This document shows, piece by piece, positions 52,344 through 62,633 of a stretch of DNA of 64,000 bases. Each line of letters begins with the position of its first letter. The first letter of the stretch is position 1. Below the pieces are notes generated by a model, which searched no databases, had not been told where the DNA came from, and worked only from the letters and a program-made list of their open reading frames with translations. The translations under genes were made by a program, and so were the position numbers. The DNA is from Cryoendolithus antarcticus (Eukaryota > Ascomycota > Dothideomycetes > Cladosporiales > Cladosporiaceae), in NCBI GenBank assembly GCA_002077065.1, contig NAJO01000076.1, forward strand, positions 58,182 to 122,181, in the 5' to 3' direction.

Positions 52344-53524
52344 CTAACCCTTCTGGATACCCTCGAGCATACCGTAGTATGCAGGCTTCTTCTGGAAGTT
52401 CTCGTCCCAGACAAGCGCGCTACCCTCACCAGCAAAGACTCCCGGAATCCAAGAGTACTTGTCAGACACACCCCAAAGAGTGATTCCAACACAACCCTTG
52501 ACAGCCAGGCAGGAGGATGCAACATTCTTGAACTGCTGCCTCTGGAGCTCGAGCTTAGCCTTGGTGGCAGGGACGACCATGCGCTCGTCGAGCTCGGTGT
52601 ACACAACAGAGACACCCTTCTTGGTGAAGCCCTTGAGGACGGTCTCGAGGGTGTCCTGGCTGGGGGTAACGCCACCACCGGATGATGGGGTGGGCTCAAT
52701 GGTAAGATGGGCCTGGAGACCGACACCGTCGATGCGGACGCCGTAGGACTTGATGAGGTCGACAATGCGCTTAGCACCGACGGTCTTGTTGCCGTTGTAC
52801 TCGAGGTTGTAGTCGTTGTAGTAGAGCTTGGACTTGGGCGAGTACTGGGCAGCGAACTTAAAGGCGAGCGGGAGGAAAGCCTCTCCAATGGTGTTGTACC
52901 ACGGGCTGGAGCGGTAGGTACCGTCCTCGTTGAGGGCCTCATTGACCACGTCCCAGCGAGTGCAGACATCGGCGTAGCGGCCGGCGAGGTTCTTGATGTG
53001 GTTCTCCATGATGGAGATCAAGGTGGCGTTGGAAAAGTTGCCGGCGGCGATCCAAGGCGGCAGCTGGGAGTGCCAGACGAGGTTGTGGCAGTGGATCTCG
53101 TAGCCGCGCGAGGTGGCGAACTGCACGATCTTGTCGGAGCCGACGAAGTTGAAGACGTTGCGCTGGGGCTCGGTGACCTCCCACTTCATGTCATTCTCGG
53201 GAGTGACACTGTAAGCATCGTCAGCATCTGTGCATTATTTGGCGGTCTGACGACATGAACTTACGAGTTGAAGTCCTCCTCGTAGGTGTTGCTCTGGACG
53301 GACAACTCTGCGCTATCGTTGCGGATAGTCAGAGCGAAACCGACGAACTCGCGGCCACGCTGCTTCATAGCATCGGCAAGCCCGACGGGATTGTAGCAGC
53401 CATTCCATCCAGCCTGGTTGCAATCGCCTCCATTCCTGGGGGGATCGCGTTTGGCGATTTGCGCACTCTGCGCGACTGCCGAAGCAGTGAAGGCGAGGAT
53501 TGCGGCGATCTGAGAGAGCTGCAT
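52344..53524 (-). CDS. Secreted endo-1,4-beta-xylanase, glycoside hydrolase family 10
   Basis: Cleaves the xylan backbone outside the cell by a retaining mechanism. Exons 53265-53524 and 52344-53208 give 374 aa. The 56-nt intron (GTAAGT; GCTGAC; ACAG) joins FNS-VTPENDMKWEVTEP. Signal peptide MQLSQIAAILAFTASAVAQS. GH10 landmarks: HCHNLVWHSQLPPWI, acid/base Glu in WDVVNEALNEDGTYR, YYNDYNLE, GVGLQAHL, nucleophile Glu in VVYTELDERM, and ITLWGVSDKYSWIPG. A short N-terminal segment with two Cys (GGDCNQAGWNGCYNPVG) precedes the catalytic fold, too short for a standard binding module. The final Cys pair CLAVKGCVG is typical of the family. Confidence 0.97.
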
Positions 53525-54531
53525 CTTGACTTGTCGAGTATGGAGATGGTGATGAGGAAAACTGAGCTACATTGCGCGTGGCGAGGCTCCTTATATTACT
53601 CCCAGCACGGCTATGCCCTGGCTCGCATCTCTCCATTGTACCGGGCTACAGGATTCTTTAGCCGCGAAGTCGACTCGGCTGCCATGTGGTCGTACCTGCC
53701 AAGGTCGTGGTCCGCTCCATGAATGCCCCATGTCCATCCTGCATGGCCAAGGCGAGGCCAGCGCTCAATGTGGTGTAGTTGACGCCACAATGTGAAGCCA
53801 AGCCTGCGAGATCGCGGAGAAGCGAAGCCAAAGTGTTTCAGCCGGCTTGGTATTGCAATATAGCGGGTCCACGCTACGGCTGCTGAAGGGTGCCCCATGG
53901 AGAAAGAGCGACAGAGTGACAGGCCGTCGACCGGGAGAATGCTTCGTCGTCGCTCTGATGGGGTGGTGCGCGACTGTTTTCGGTTGGTTCATGCGGCTAC
54001 TATTGTGTTCGCATCAGCAGATCTGCGCCATGGTGTGTGTGCCTGCGTTTCTGCACGGCATGACTCTGTACGGCGTGATCTCGGCTCTTGAAATGTCGAG
54101 GGACCGTAGTGGTCGTCGGGTAAATGCCTTTTCATTTGGAAGACGAGGTATGGGCGTCCTTAGCAGGTGTCTTGACGAGATGACGCTGACGGAATGATCT
54201 CCCTTGTGCAGAGATGATGCTTGCAAGATCATCCACACTCCATGTGGGAGCCTGTAACCACGATCGCAGATCATAGCGATGGCACCGAGTAGCATCGCCA
54301 CATGTTCCTGTCTATATTGATGTGCGCTATGGTATGCAGTAAGGTGGAGTTGAGGTGGCGAACAAGTCTGGAAGCAGTGCACTCCGGCTGTCAAGTGCCT
54401 AAAGCGGCACATTTGAATTGAGTATTCTTCATCGGGTACCTGACCTTCGCCTCTAGGAGCTAATCCCTCGAGTCATGACTAATTACATCGCCTCCGACAT
54501 CTAGCCCCATACACTCCACAGTCCCCGCGAC
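53525..54531. other. intergenic stretch of 1.0 kb
   Basis: Promoter of the xylanase at the left end. No gene supported elsewhere. Confidence 0.45.
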
Positions 54532-56196
54532 TCATACACCACTGCTTGCAGTCCTCGCGAACCGGCTCCTGGGCTCATCTGCCACCATATGGCCCATTGC
54601 CTGGCCCGGCTCAGCAAGTGGAGCATACATCTCGTCCGCTGGCGCAATGCCTGGACTATCCACTCTGCCAACGTCAGGAACAGTGTCCGAGAGCTTGCGA
54701 CTATCACCCGCCTGGGCAAGGTAGCCGTATCGTCCTGACGTGGTGGTAAGTGCAGCTGGACGTAGTGTGGTGGTGTTCTCGTTCGTAGTCTCTGCGCGGT
54801 ACCCGGTGCCGTACATGCCTTCGCCCTTGAGCTCCTCGCTTCTCCGTCCTTGACCTTGGGCCATCATGGTACCGTCTGGACCGCCGTGGGTGCTGCTTTC
54901 CTTCTCGTTGGCCCCGTCGACGTTGTTGGCTATGGTCAGTTCGTTCGCAACATGGCTAGCGTCTGCCTCATTGATACCAGCAGCCATGAGTAGCTTCTTC
55001 CTACGAGCTACCTTGGATGCATGGTCTGTGTCCTGATCCGGATTGGCGGTCTCGTACTCCAGGATCTTACTGCTAGAGTGTCAGTGTCCTGTCTGTGCAA
55101 GTATACGATCCGCATTTGGCTTACATGAACTTGTAGAATCCAGATGCGAGAATGGATCCGAGGATAGGTCCCAGCCAGTATATCTTCAGTGTTGTCAGTT
55201 ATAAACTCGGACAAGGCCTACACAATGCCGCAGCCCGCCCGACTCACCCAGTGATAGCTATTGAACGTGCGGTCCACAGCTGCTGGACCAAAACTACGAG
55301 CCGGATTCAGACTTCCGCCAGTGAAATAGACGCCTGTGAGCTCGGCCACAAACAGCGCCAGGCCAATCCTGCAAGATATCCATTAGTGAAAACGCTCAAT
55401 GGTGTTGCTCTGTTTCGATCGTACCCGACTGGCGCGATGAATGTGCCCTTGTGCTTCTCAGCAGCTAAACGAACGTCAATATGGAATTAATGTGTTGCTG
55501 TACTGTCCGGTGACCACTCACCCAACATGAAGATCGTGAAGACCAGTTGCGCAGTCAGGAACATCTCGATGAACAGCCCTTGCGCGACGGTTGTGCCTCC
55601 ACCCAGAGACGTGCGGACGTTCAACTCTCCTGGAAACATGCAGGCAACTAGCGCAGCAGCCACAAGCCCTCCCAGCATCTGAGAGATGAACAGGAGGCCG
55701 CCGCGCATCCAAGGCAGTGCGCCTATAAGACACATCCCGAAGGTGACGGCCGGATTGAACAGCCCCCCGGAGATGCGGAAGAAGACCCATGCGTTGACTG
55801 CGAGCGAGAAGCCGAAGCAAAGTGCGATGTACTGCAGCTGCTGTGGGTTACTGCCAGTCTGCGCAACCGTCAGACCGCTGGATGACGGGATGCTGTTGGC
55901 GACCTGTGCGCCTGATAGAGCAAACCACAAGAACAGAACGGTCCCAACGAACTCGCCAGTCATGGCAACGAAGTGGTTGCGGACAGAGTCTGGTACTTTG
56001 CTGAGGAACGGCAGACGAATGTCTTCGTCATTGAGAACAGCATCGGTCCTATTGGCCTTGGTGAAAGGGAGTGCGAGGCCGCGGCCTTTGAGCGGTTCCT
56101 GACGACGATTAGTGATGAGATCGCCTGCCAGAAGCGATATAACGTAGGAGAAGAGATGAATCTGTCGGTGTAGGAGAGACTCACGTTGATATTCAT
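54532..56196 (-). CDS. Aquaporin / MIP family channel with long cytosolic tails
   Basis: Membrane channel for water or small solutes. Six exons: 56185-56196 (only MNIN), 55522-56098, 55425-55464, 55248-55368, 55125-55183 and 54532-55069, together 1347 nt, 448 aa. All five introns have GT-AG ends and phases that fit. Six membrane spans lie in the middle (for example FVGTVLFLWFALSGAQVANS and YIALCFGFSLAVNAWVFF). Both pore motifs are present: GGLFNPAVTFG and GGSLNPARSFGP. The Arg after the second NPA is the selectivity-filter Arg. The N-terminus (about 60 residues) and the C-terminus (about 180 residues, Glu/Gly/Thr-rich) are longer than in classic aquaporins. The short loop between NPA2 and the previous span favours an orthodox aquaporin over an aquaglyceroporin; this is inferred. 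Confidence 0.92.
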
Positions 56197-57820
56197 GGTG
56201 TCAGCGCAACACCGGAACTCGTGTGGTCACGAATTCACGCTCCTGCCGGGTATCGAAGTGAAGACGTGAAAGAAGGAGAAGGAACGATAGCCTGCTCACT
56301 CCAATGCGAGCAAGGTGCGCCCTCGTTATCTACTCAACCTCACCTCCTCCCACCATGCGCGCCCGCTAGACCGTTGACCGCCGTCACTGGCGGCCGCCGC
56401 AATCATCATGGAGTAATCACCTCACTGTCGGGAACAATCGACGTGCCCAGGATGTCTCGCACCCAATCGCTTCACGGATTTCCTGCCCTTATCCACAGCT
56501 CAAGCCTGTTTACGACGGAAGTATGCGTCGAAGGGCAGGTTGAGAGCAGCTTTGTCGGAGCTCTGTTGCGGCGGTTTGCATGTCTTACCATGAAAGTCAC
56601 GCGGTCATCTCGTGGGATTGAGTTTCGAAGCCCGTTGGCAGAGCCGGTAGAGCTCCATCTCGGAGTCTTGCACCGCGGTATTGCCATACACAACATCTGG
56701 TACGTTCAATGCGGGCGTCACTGTAGGGCTGAATCTCACCTTGAGCGACGACTATGCATGAGATTCAAGGATCTGATGCTTGTAAATGGGTAACATCCTG
56801 GTCTCCTTCGACGCCATCGATTCAAATCGCACATCCCCCACAACTCGGAGCTTAAATGGTACGCTATTGGCGCTTGTTGGAGCCGGTTACGTTTAGTGCG
56901 AAGCCTAATACCGCTACGGCGATGTCCCGACTGGGTTGGGTCTGTCGATCCTCTACGGATGTTGTCGACTGCCTGGTTTGCAGACGCACGAAGGCGCCGT
57001 GAGCACCCCAAGTCTAACGAAACTCGCCGTATAGCATTGGCACAAGGTGCAGAACAGGCGAAGCTGTCCGCTACTAGTGCCGTCATAATCTTGGCGCCGC
57101 GCATCTGGCAGATCAATGATCGAGATGCTGACCGACGACGAAGCTGCTCTGGCGAGCCTTACGACAGTACTTCGTCACCGGGCGTTGTTCTTGTGCAGCA
57201 GATGGCAGTCCTTCCAGTCCTTGGCACACAAGGAAATGAACATGCTCGGCGAGCGCTGACTTCTGGAATCACTTCGATCCGAGAGATCTTGAACGTTTCT
57301 CACCGACGACGAGATAACTGGCCTTCTCACGGGCTTGCAGAAGGCCCAGCCGATACAGCTGGCAATGCATTCTCCGAAGAAGATGACTATGGCCAGAGGG
57401 ATTGCGTGCGCCAATGACTAAGCTCTTGATGGCTGCAGAGCCAGACCGGAGTATACCTCCCTCCAGTCAGCGATGCGCCTCATCTCTAACGGGGAGCATA
57501 GCCTGCAGCGCCCGTGGCCAGGGGTGTCGTCCTGTCATGTTGCATCATCAGCATCACAGGACTCGCCAATGCAAGCGATGGGACTGGCCGCCATCTGATG
57601 TCCTCAGTCTGCGGGCCATATGGTCGTGACGGACGATCTATAATCCGAAGTCGAATGCTGCCCAATTTGATAGCTACATTGAGTACTATTTCCTCTCCTT
57701 AGTTTCGCAGTACGTTATTGTCTTCATGTCGATACAGCGCGAGATTGTCTATACCTCAGGATCAAACCCAATCATCGGACGATCAGGCTAGTGGATAGCA
57801 GCCAGTCATCCACGGATAAC
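56197..57820. other. 1.6-kb stretch without a supported gene
   Basis: Aquaporin promoter at the left. Two open frames of 170-190 codons on the plus strand (around 56221-56793 and 56896-57417) lack good starts and recognisable domains, so I do not call them. Confidence 0.4.
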
Positions 57821-58374
57821 ATGTCAGGAGCACCTAGCGTAATCCTCTAGATTAGACCAGCAATCGACATTGCCAGCGCGGACGACGTAGCTGTCGTCAC
57901 GCGGATTGACTCCGGGCTAGCGAGCACATTCGACCAGGTCATCGAACTCCCGCCGCCTCCGCCAGTCGCAGTGGTCCTCCCATACCCCTTCACCCTCCAC
58001 ACGGACGGCGTGTTCGGCTAGAATGTGGCACAGCATCTCTAATGACTGCTCGAGTGGCGCGCACGCTAAGGGTAATGCTCAACGGCGAGGGCCTTACCCC
58101 AGCAGAGATTCGACGCATACATGTCGAAACCTATGTGCGATGGTCTGCTGGCGTTGGAGGTATCTGGACGGACCTGGAAGGTGGGAAGTGGTTCGTGGAG
58201 TATGAGGCGCATCTATTCGGCAATGGAGGGCATGAGCAGGATTCCTCGTACGAACCGTCCGAGGACCGGTCGGCTTGGTACCGTAGGCGGACGCGGGAGA
58301 GAGACGCGGTGGTTGGGTATGCGGAGGCTCTACACCGCGCGAAAGACACGAGAAGAATGGGCAGGGGCGGTTGA
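57821..58374 (+). pseudogene. Decayed paralogue of the downstream hypothetical gene
   Basis: ATG 57821 reads MSGAPSVIL, then a TAG at 57848. The same frame continues cleanly (PAIDIASADDVAVVTRIDSG and VVLPYPFTLHTDGVFG) to a stop at 58018. A one-base shift near there continues into a frame with MTARVARTLRVMLNGEG and RRIHVETYVRWSAGVGG, then WFVEYEAHLF, open to 58374. The last part aligns by eye with the C-terminal domain of the protein at 58933-59802 (LARMLIRDILTNVERLPP; RFEVMLMAWETGRG; YWARLERHLF). One nonsense codon plus one frameshift make it a likely pseudogene. Alternatively, 58042-58374 is a small separate gene of 110 aa. Confidence 0.5.
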
Positions 58375-58932
58375 TGTGAGTCGTATCCAGAACGTCCTGA
58401 GGCAATCGCTGATCGTGAGGTCAGACAATTTGAACAAATGACCATTAGTGGCGTCGCAAATTCAGCTAATGCCTCACGAACATTCGATGATATGGCTAAT
58501 CCGAGAGTCGCTAGGGAGTGACTGACCAGTGAATGCTACTTGGTTTGGGGTGACTAGAGTGAGCAATTCGGGAGCCTCACGGCGGGAGCTGCCGCAAATT
58601 GTGGTCTTTTCCAGCTTCTGGCATCATTACACTGGGCGAAGCTCTACACCCTCGACACTTCGCCGAGATAGTTGACTCCTAGTATCACTGACATCAACAC
58701 CTTTATTTTGGACCATCGTGAAACCGCGTCTCGGTTTAGCATCGGATGCTGGTCTTTACAAATGACGCGATTGGGCCGCTCAGCATGTCCTCAACTTCGC
58801 AGCCTTTCGCGAACACTTTGCCGTCCTCTCGACCTGCAAAACACGTTTTGCATTCGCTCATAAGAATGTCACCCTCTTCGCCATCCTCTCCGTCCCATCG
58901 AAGACCCAGACGCATTTTCGACGGTCGCAAAG
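58375..58932. other. intergenic stretch
   Basis: Nothing recognisable; upstream region of the hypothetical gene that follows. Confidence 0.45.
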
Positions 58933-59802
58933 ATGGGCATACCAATGTGGACAGACCCCGACGAGGTACAACAACCTCCCAACAGCAGAGCGGCGCCTCG
59001 CGTCCCCGGACTACTTGGAAGATACAGCACTGACGACTTCTGCGCCCTGAGAGACTGGACGGAAGGCGAGCGCACCACCCGACGTAACGCGGCTACGCAC
59101 GCCATACGACAGATGCTCCGCGATGATGATAGCGCTGCTCCCAGCATCCTCGCTGCCACAGTGGTAACAGCAGCGACCACTCCACCTCGTCCTCGAGATC
59201 GTACAGCTTCGTCCACCATCGCTGCTCCAACCGTTGTTCCAACGAACGTCCAGCCGACCAGTGGCAATCAGGCTAACGCCGTCTCCGATGCGCTCGTCAA
59301 CGCAGCAGCAGTCGGTCTGCTTCGCCTCGCATGTGGCGATGCTCCAGTAACGATCACTGCTCCATCCGTCAACACATCGACAACCGAGCAGGCCAGCGGC
59401 AACACGAACGTCAACACTCCCCTCTCCAGCCTCACCAGACCAACCGGTCCGCTGGCCCCTCCACCAAGTGGCACCTCAGCATCGGCCTACGCCCCAACCG
59501 CCCTCAGATACATCCGCGACAAAGACGGCATCTCCATCCGTGGCCCCGCCTTCACACCCAACCGCCTCGCCAGAATGCTGATACGGGATATCCTGACCAA
59601 CGTGGAGAGACTCCCTCCCTGGAGTGTCCGCCTGCGCTTCGAAGTCATGTTGATGGCCTGGGAGACGGGTAGAGGTCTGCCTTGGGGCAAGTCTGCGGTT
59701 GACACGGAGGCGGGGGAGTACTGGGCGAGGCTTGAGAGGCATCTGTTCCTGCATAGAGGGAGGGCGGAGGGTTTTGTGCCTGAGGAGGCGGCTGAGGGGT
59801 AG
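58933..59802 (+). CDS. Hypothetical protein with conserved C-terminal domain
   Basis: Function unknown. Single exon, 289 aa from ATG 58933. Residues 1-70 hold GLLGRYSTDDFCALRDWTEG and an Arg-rich helix. The middle (70-190) is Thr/Pro/Ala-rich and disordered. The last 90 residues are structured-looking: YAPTALRYIRDKDGISIRGP, LARMLIRDILTNVERLPPWS, RFEVMLMAWETGRGLPWGKS and EYWARLERHLFLHRGRAEG. A decayed relative of this last domain lies just upstream, so it is probably a lineage-specific family. No signal peptide or membrane span. Confidence 0.6.
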   Translation: MGIPMWTDPDEVQQPPNSRAAPRVPGLLGRYSTDDFCALRDWTEGERTTRRNAATHAIRQMLRDDDSAAPSILAATVVTAATTPPRPRDRTASSTIAAPTVVPTNVQPTSGNQANAVSDALVNAAAVGLLRLACGDAPVTITAPSVNTSTTEQASGNTNVNTPLSSLTRPTGPLAPPPSGTSASAYAPTALRYIRDKDGISIRGPAFTPNRLARMLIRDILTNVERLPPWSVRLRFEVMLMAWETGRGLPWGKSAVDTEAGEYWARLERHLFLHRGRAEGFVPEEAAEG

Positions 59803-60199
59803 AGGGGGATAGTGGTAGGGAGTGTATGGGCTTTGTTGCGAGGAACCGGGGGCGCTGACTTGACAGGCACGCAGACATAAGGCCGGGTGAGCTGAGCTGT
59901 ATTAGCGAGATTTCGTCGGATGGTCATCGCGTTTGGATTCCTCAATGGCTCGATCAGCGCGCCTAGTGGCATTCAGGGTGATACTCATACACCCGTCGGG
60001 GTAGCAACAAAGTAAGAACCACCATCATAGAAGGAACTCCTCAGTCTGCTCTTCCCCTGCCCGTTCCTTCCTCACTCCCCAGCCCATCACATGTCAAGAC
60101 CGCACTCCCTCGCGTTCACTCCACCTCTCACCACATCCCCAATAACCGTTCACTTGCGTCGCTTGACTGCATGGATATCACCATCGCTTCCTCGCAACG
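59803..60199. other. intergenic stretch
   Basis: No gene seen. Pyrimidine-rich sequence (CTCTTCCCCTGCCCGTTCCT near 60050) precedes the next ATG, as in many fungal promoters. Confidence 0.45.
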
Positions 60200-62020
60200 A
60201 TGCGCTTGCTGCGCGATCTAATCGACATCACTATCGCATCGCTGTCGTTTCTTAGATCTTGCAGCATCACTATCGCTGCGCTCGTTGGCTGTGCAATCAC
60301 TTCGACACGGGATTGGAGAGCTGTGTTGGGTAGAGAAGTGAAGCAGTACAGCTTCTACCAGGTGAGCCCCCAGGTGATCGGTGAAGTATTGCGTGAGACA
60401 TCGGCGTGGCGGCGGCGGCAGCAGAATAGGGCGGACACTGCATCCAACACCCACAGTCTTGTACTGACAGAGAAGATCATCGTTGGAGAAGTGAAGTTCA
60501 GCGAGAGAGATAAGGAACGACTCAGTAGGCAAATCGAGGCGCAAGGAAAGCCGAAATCACGTCAGGCGAGCGCGGTATACCAGAGGAGACCAGAGCGTAA
60601 GAAGCGAAGTGACCCTCAATCCGAAGCGCCAGAGGAGGCTGTTGACTCAGGTGAGAGCCACAGCGCGGAGCAGATCAAGCAGCCGGAACCACCAACTCAG
60701 CAAAGGCGCGGAAATACACTCGAACACCAACTACCCGAAGAAGCAGTCGAAGACGTCGACACCCACAGCGCCGAGAAGACCAAGGAGGCAGAAGTACCCA
60801 TCCAGCGCGAGCGCAAGTCATCGCTCGACCTTCTACTACCCGAAGAAGTCGTTGACTCGGTCGAGAGCAATAGCGTCGAACAGACCGAGTTCCCAGAACC
60901 TCCAAACCACCGCCACCGCAGCATCTCCCTTCACCTTCCGTCCCTCCTACCTCAGCAGCAACCACCGACACCGCGAATCATCCTCCCAGGCCTCAGTTCG
61001 CAATCCTCGCCCGAGCGACGCGCACGCAAACAGTCTCTCAAGCAGGCCCTCACTACGGCTATCAAGCGCGCAGCTATGCGGCAATCCCAGGATAGCTTGC
61101 TCTCGGGCACCACAGCACAAGCCTCCGCAGAATCGCCGCAAAGTCCAATGAAATTCGATTGGACGCCAGTCCGCAGGCGAGCATTGAGTGTGCAGGAGAG
61201 AGGTGGACTAGACTCTTCCAACGCTGCGTTCAGCGAAGGTGAGAGAGGTGAGTCGAAGCCGTTTACTTTCAACGTGCAAGCGGCGGAATTTAAGCCTGCA
61301 GTCCAGCAAGAGACGCCAAGACTGCCGGAGTGGAGGAGGAAAGCGAGGCCTCTGCCGTCGTTCGCTGGGACGCCACCGGCGCTTTATCAGAGCCCTACGA
61401 TGCAGTCGCCGTTGATGCAGTATCATACGCCACCTTCTCCGCCTCGAACGCTTCAGTCGCCGCAGCAGGAGTCCATGCACACTCAGACTTTCGTTCCAGA
61501 TCTCGAGCCAAAGGCGACGCGGACACTTGACCAGCTTCGCGAGCACCACACCGCCCTTCTCGCAAGTCTCCACCACTACGCGCCCGCATACCTCGCCCTA
61601 GGCCGACTGTATCACTCTACACCGATGACAGCCCGAACCTCGCCCTGGATTTTACCTGCTTTCCAGCAGGTTGTGGGGGAAGCATTCATGGTTTCGAGGG
61701 ATAGGCAGTTGCCCGAGCTCGTTCAGATCTTCGGCGAGATCAGCATGCGGCTCACGCAGACTTCGAAAATGCTAGTCCAAATGGCGGATGAGGATCTGGG
61801 TAAGTTGGAGGCGGAATTGAAGCGGTGCGACGAATTGCTGGGGGAGGCAGCGGTCAGACTGAAGATGTTGCAAAGTGCTGTGGGGGATATTTGTGGGGTG
61901 TTTGAGAACGATCGGGAAAGATGTCGGGCTGAAAGTGAGGAGGGGTGGAGGGCGAGAGGTGTAGCGGAGAGGGCCTGGGTGGTCGTTCTGCCTGAGGTGT
62001 GCAGTGTACAGGAACAGTGA
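60200..62020 (+). CDS. Hypothetical protein with three 35-residue tandem repeats
   Basis: Not recognised; single exon, 606 aa from ATG 60200. The N-terminus has a hydrophobic stretch (ITIASLSFLRSCSITIAALV) that could be a membrane span or buried helix. Residues 144-248 are three consecutive 35-residue repeats starting PEEAVDS, PEEAVED and PEEVVDS. A Pro/Ser/Arg-rich disordered part follows with several SP sites (PLPSFAGTPPALYQSPTMQS). The last 160 residues are helical and coiled-coil-like (SRDRQLPELVQIFGEISMRL; ELKRCDELLGEAAVRLKMLQ). No enzymatic motif. Possible scaffold or cytoskeletal protein; this is speculation. Confidence 0.65.
   Translation: MRLLRDLIDITIASLSFLRSCSITIAALVGCAITSTRDWRAVLGREVKQYSFYQVSPQVIGEVLRETSAWRRRQQNRADTASNTHSLVLTEKIIVGEVKFSERDKERLSRQIEAQGKPKSRQASAVYQRRPERKKRSDPQSEAPEEAVDSGESHSAEQIKQPEPPTQQRRGNTLEHQLPEEAVEDVDTHSAEKTKEAEVPIQRERKSSLDLLLPEEVVDSVESNSVEQTEFPEPPNHRHRSISLHLPSLLPQQQPPTPRIILPGLSSQSSPERRARKQSLKQALTTAIKRAAMRQSQDSLLSGTTAQASAESPQSPMKFDWTPVRRRALSVQERGGLDSSNAAFSEGERGESKPFTFNVQAAEFKPAVQQETPRLPEWRRKARPLPSFAGTPPALYQSPTMQSPLMQYHTPPSPPRTLQSPQQESMHTQTFVPDLEPKATRTLDQLREHHTALLASLHHYAPAYLALGRLYHSTPMTARTSPWILPAFQQVVGEAFMVSRDRQLPELVQIFGEISMRLTQTSKMLVQMADEDLGKLEAELKRCDELLGEAAVRLKMLQSAVGDICGVFENDRERCRAESEEGWRARGVAERAWVVVLPEVCSVQEQ
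60629..60943 (+). repeat. Three in-frame tandem repeats of 105 nt (35 codons)
   Basis: Units at 60629-60733, 60734-60838 and 60839-60943. Each encodes PEE[AV]V, then Ser/His-x-[AV]E[QK]T/I, a Pro/Glu stretch (EPP or EVP), a basic patch and a Leu-rich end (TLEHQL, SLDLLL, SISLHL). The period is exactly 105 nt, so expansion kept frame. Confidence 0.8.
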
Positions 62021-62633
62021 ATGGATGGGAGGGAGACAGGATGAAATGAACACTCAGCCTTTTACGATTAGCATGAGGGGGGTTCAAGTTTGGGCTCTCA
62101 AAGGCCAGAGAGCAGAGGCTTCATTGTTGCAGTGCAGCATGTATGAGCCTGATCACCTTTCCGAGCTGCATGAGGAACTATAACATGACCTTGGCTTGCT
62201 GAGATGGAAGAGAGTAGAATTGTCATCACTCATGTAAAGGAGGGATGCAGTCGGGGCTACTGCCCGATTCGGCTGGCGAGCTCGGCAGTGTGTGGTCGAG
62301 TCGCCGGCCAGCAAGCACCACGACGCAAGCACACACACATATCCATATCATCGATATACACCACTTGCCCACTATCATCTGGCTTGCCCGATGCTGCATT
62401 GTGTGCTGTCTACATTTGCTCCTGTACGTACTACCCCACTTAGTCTTGGAGAACCTGCTGAGCGAAGGTAGTTGCTTACATATACGGGAATTGTGGACTG
62501 ACGCATATGATAGTGCATTTCGCTGGGCGAGAGTTGTTTGTGGCATTGTCGCGATTACTGAAAGGCATCGGATACACCTGGACTGCTCCATTGGATAGGA
62601 GAGAAGGGAGAGGAGGCGCAGAAGGCGGCGAAT
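62021..62633. other. intergenic stretch
   Basis: No gene supported. The right part is the promoter and 5' leader of the gene at the right edge. Confidence 0.45.

Noticed and set aside
56221..57417. Two plus-strand frames of 190 and 173 codons
   Set aside because: First frame starts with GTG, and composition is Arg/Ser-rich without domain; neither is backed by splice structure.
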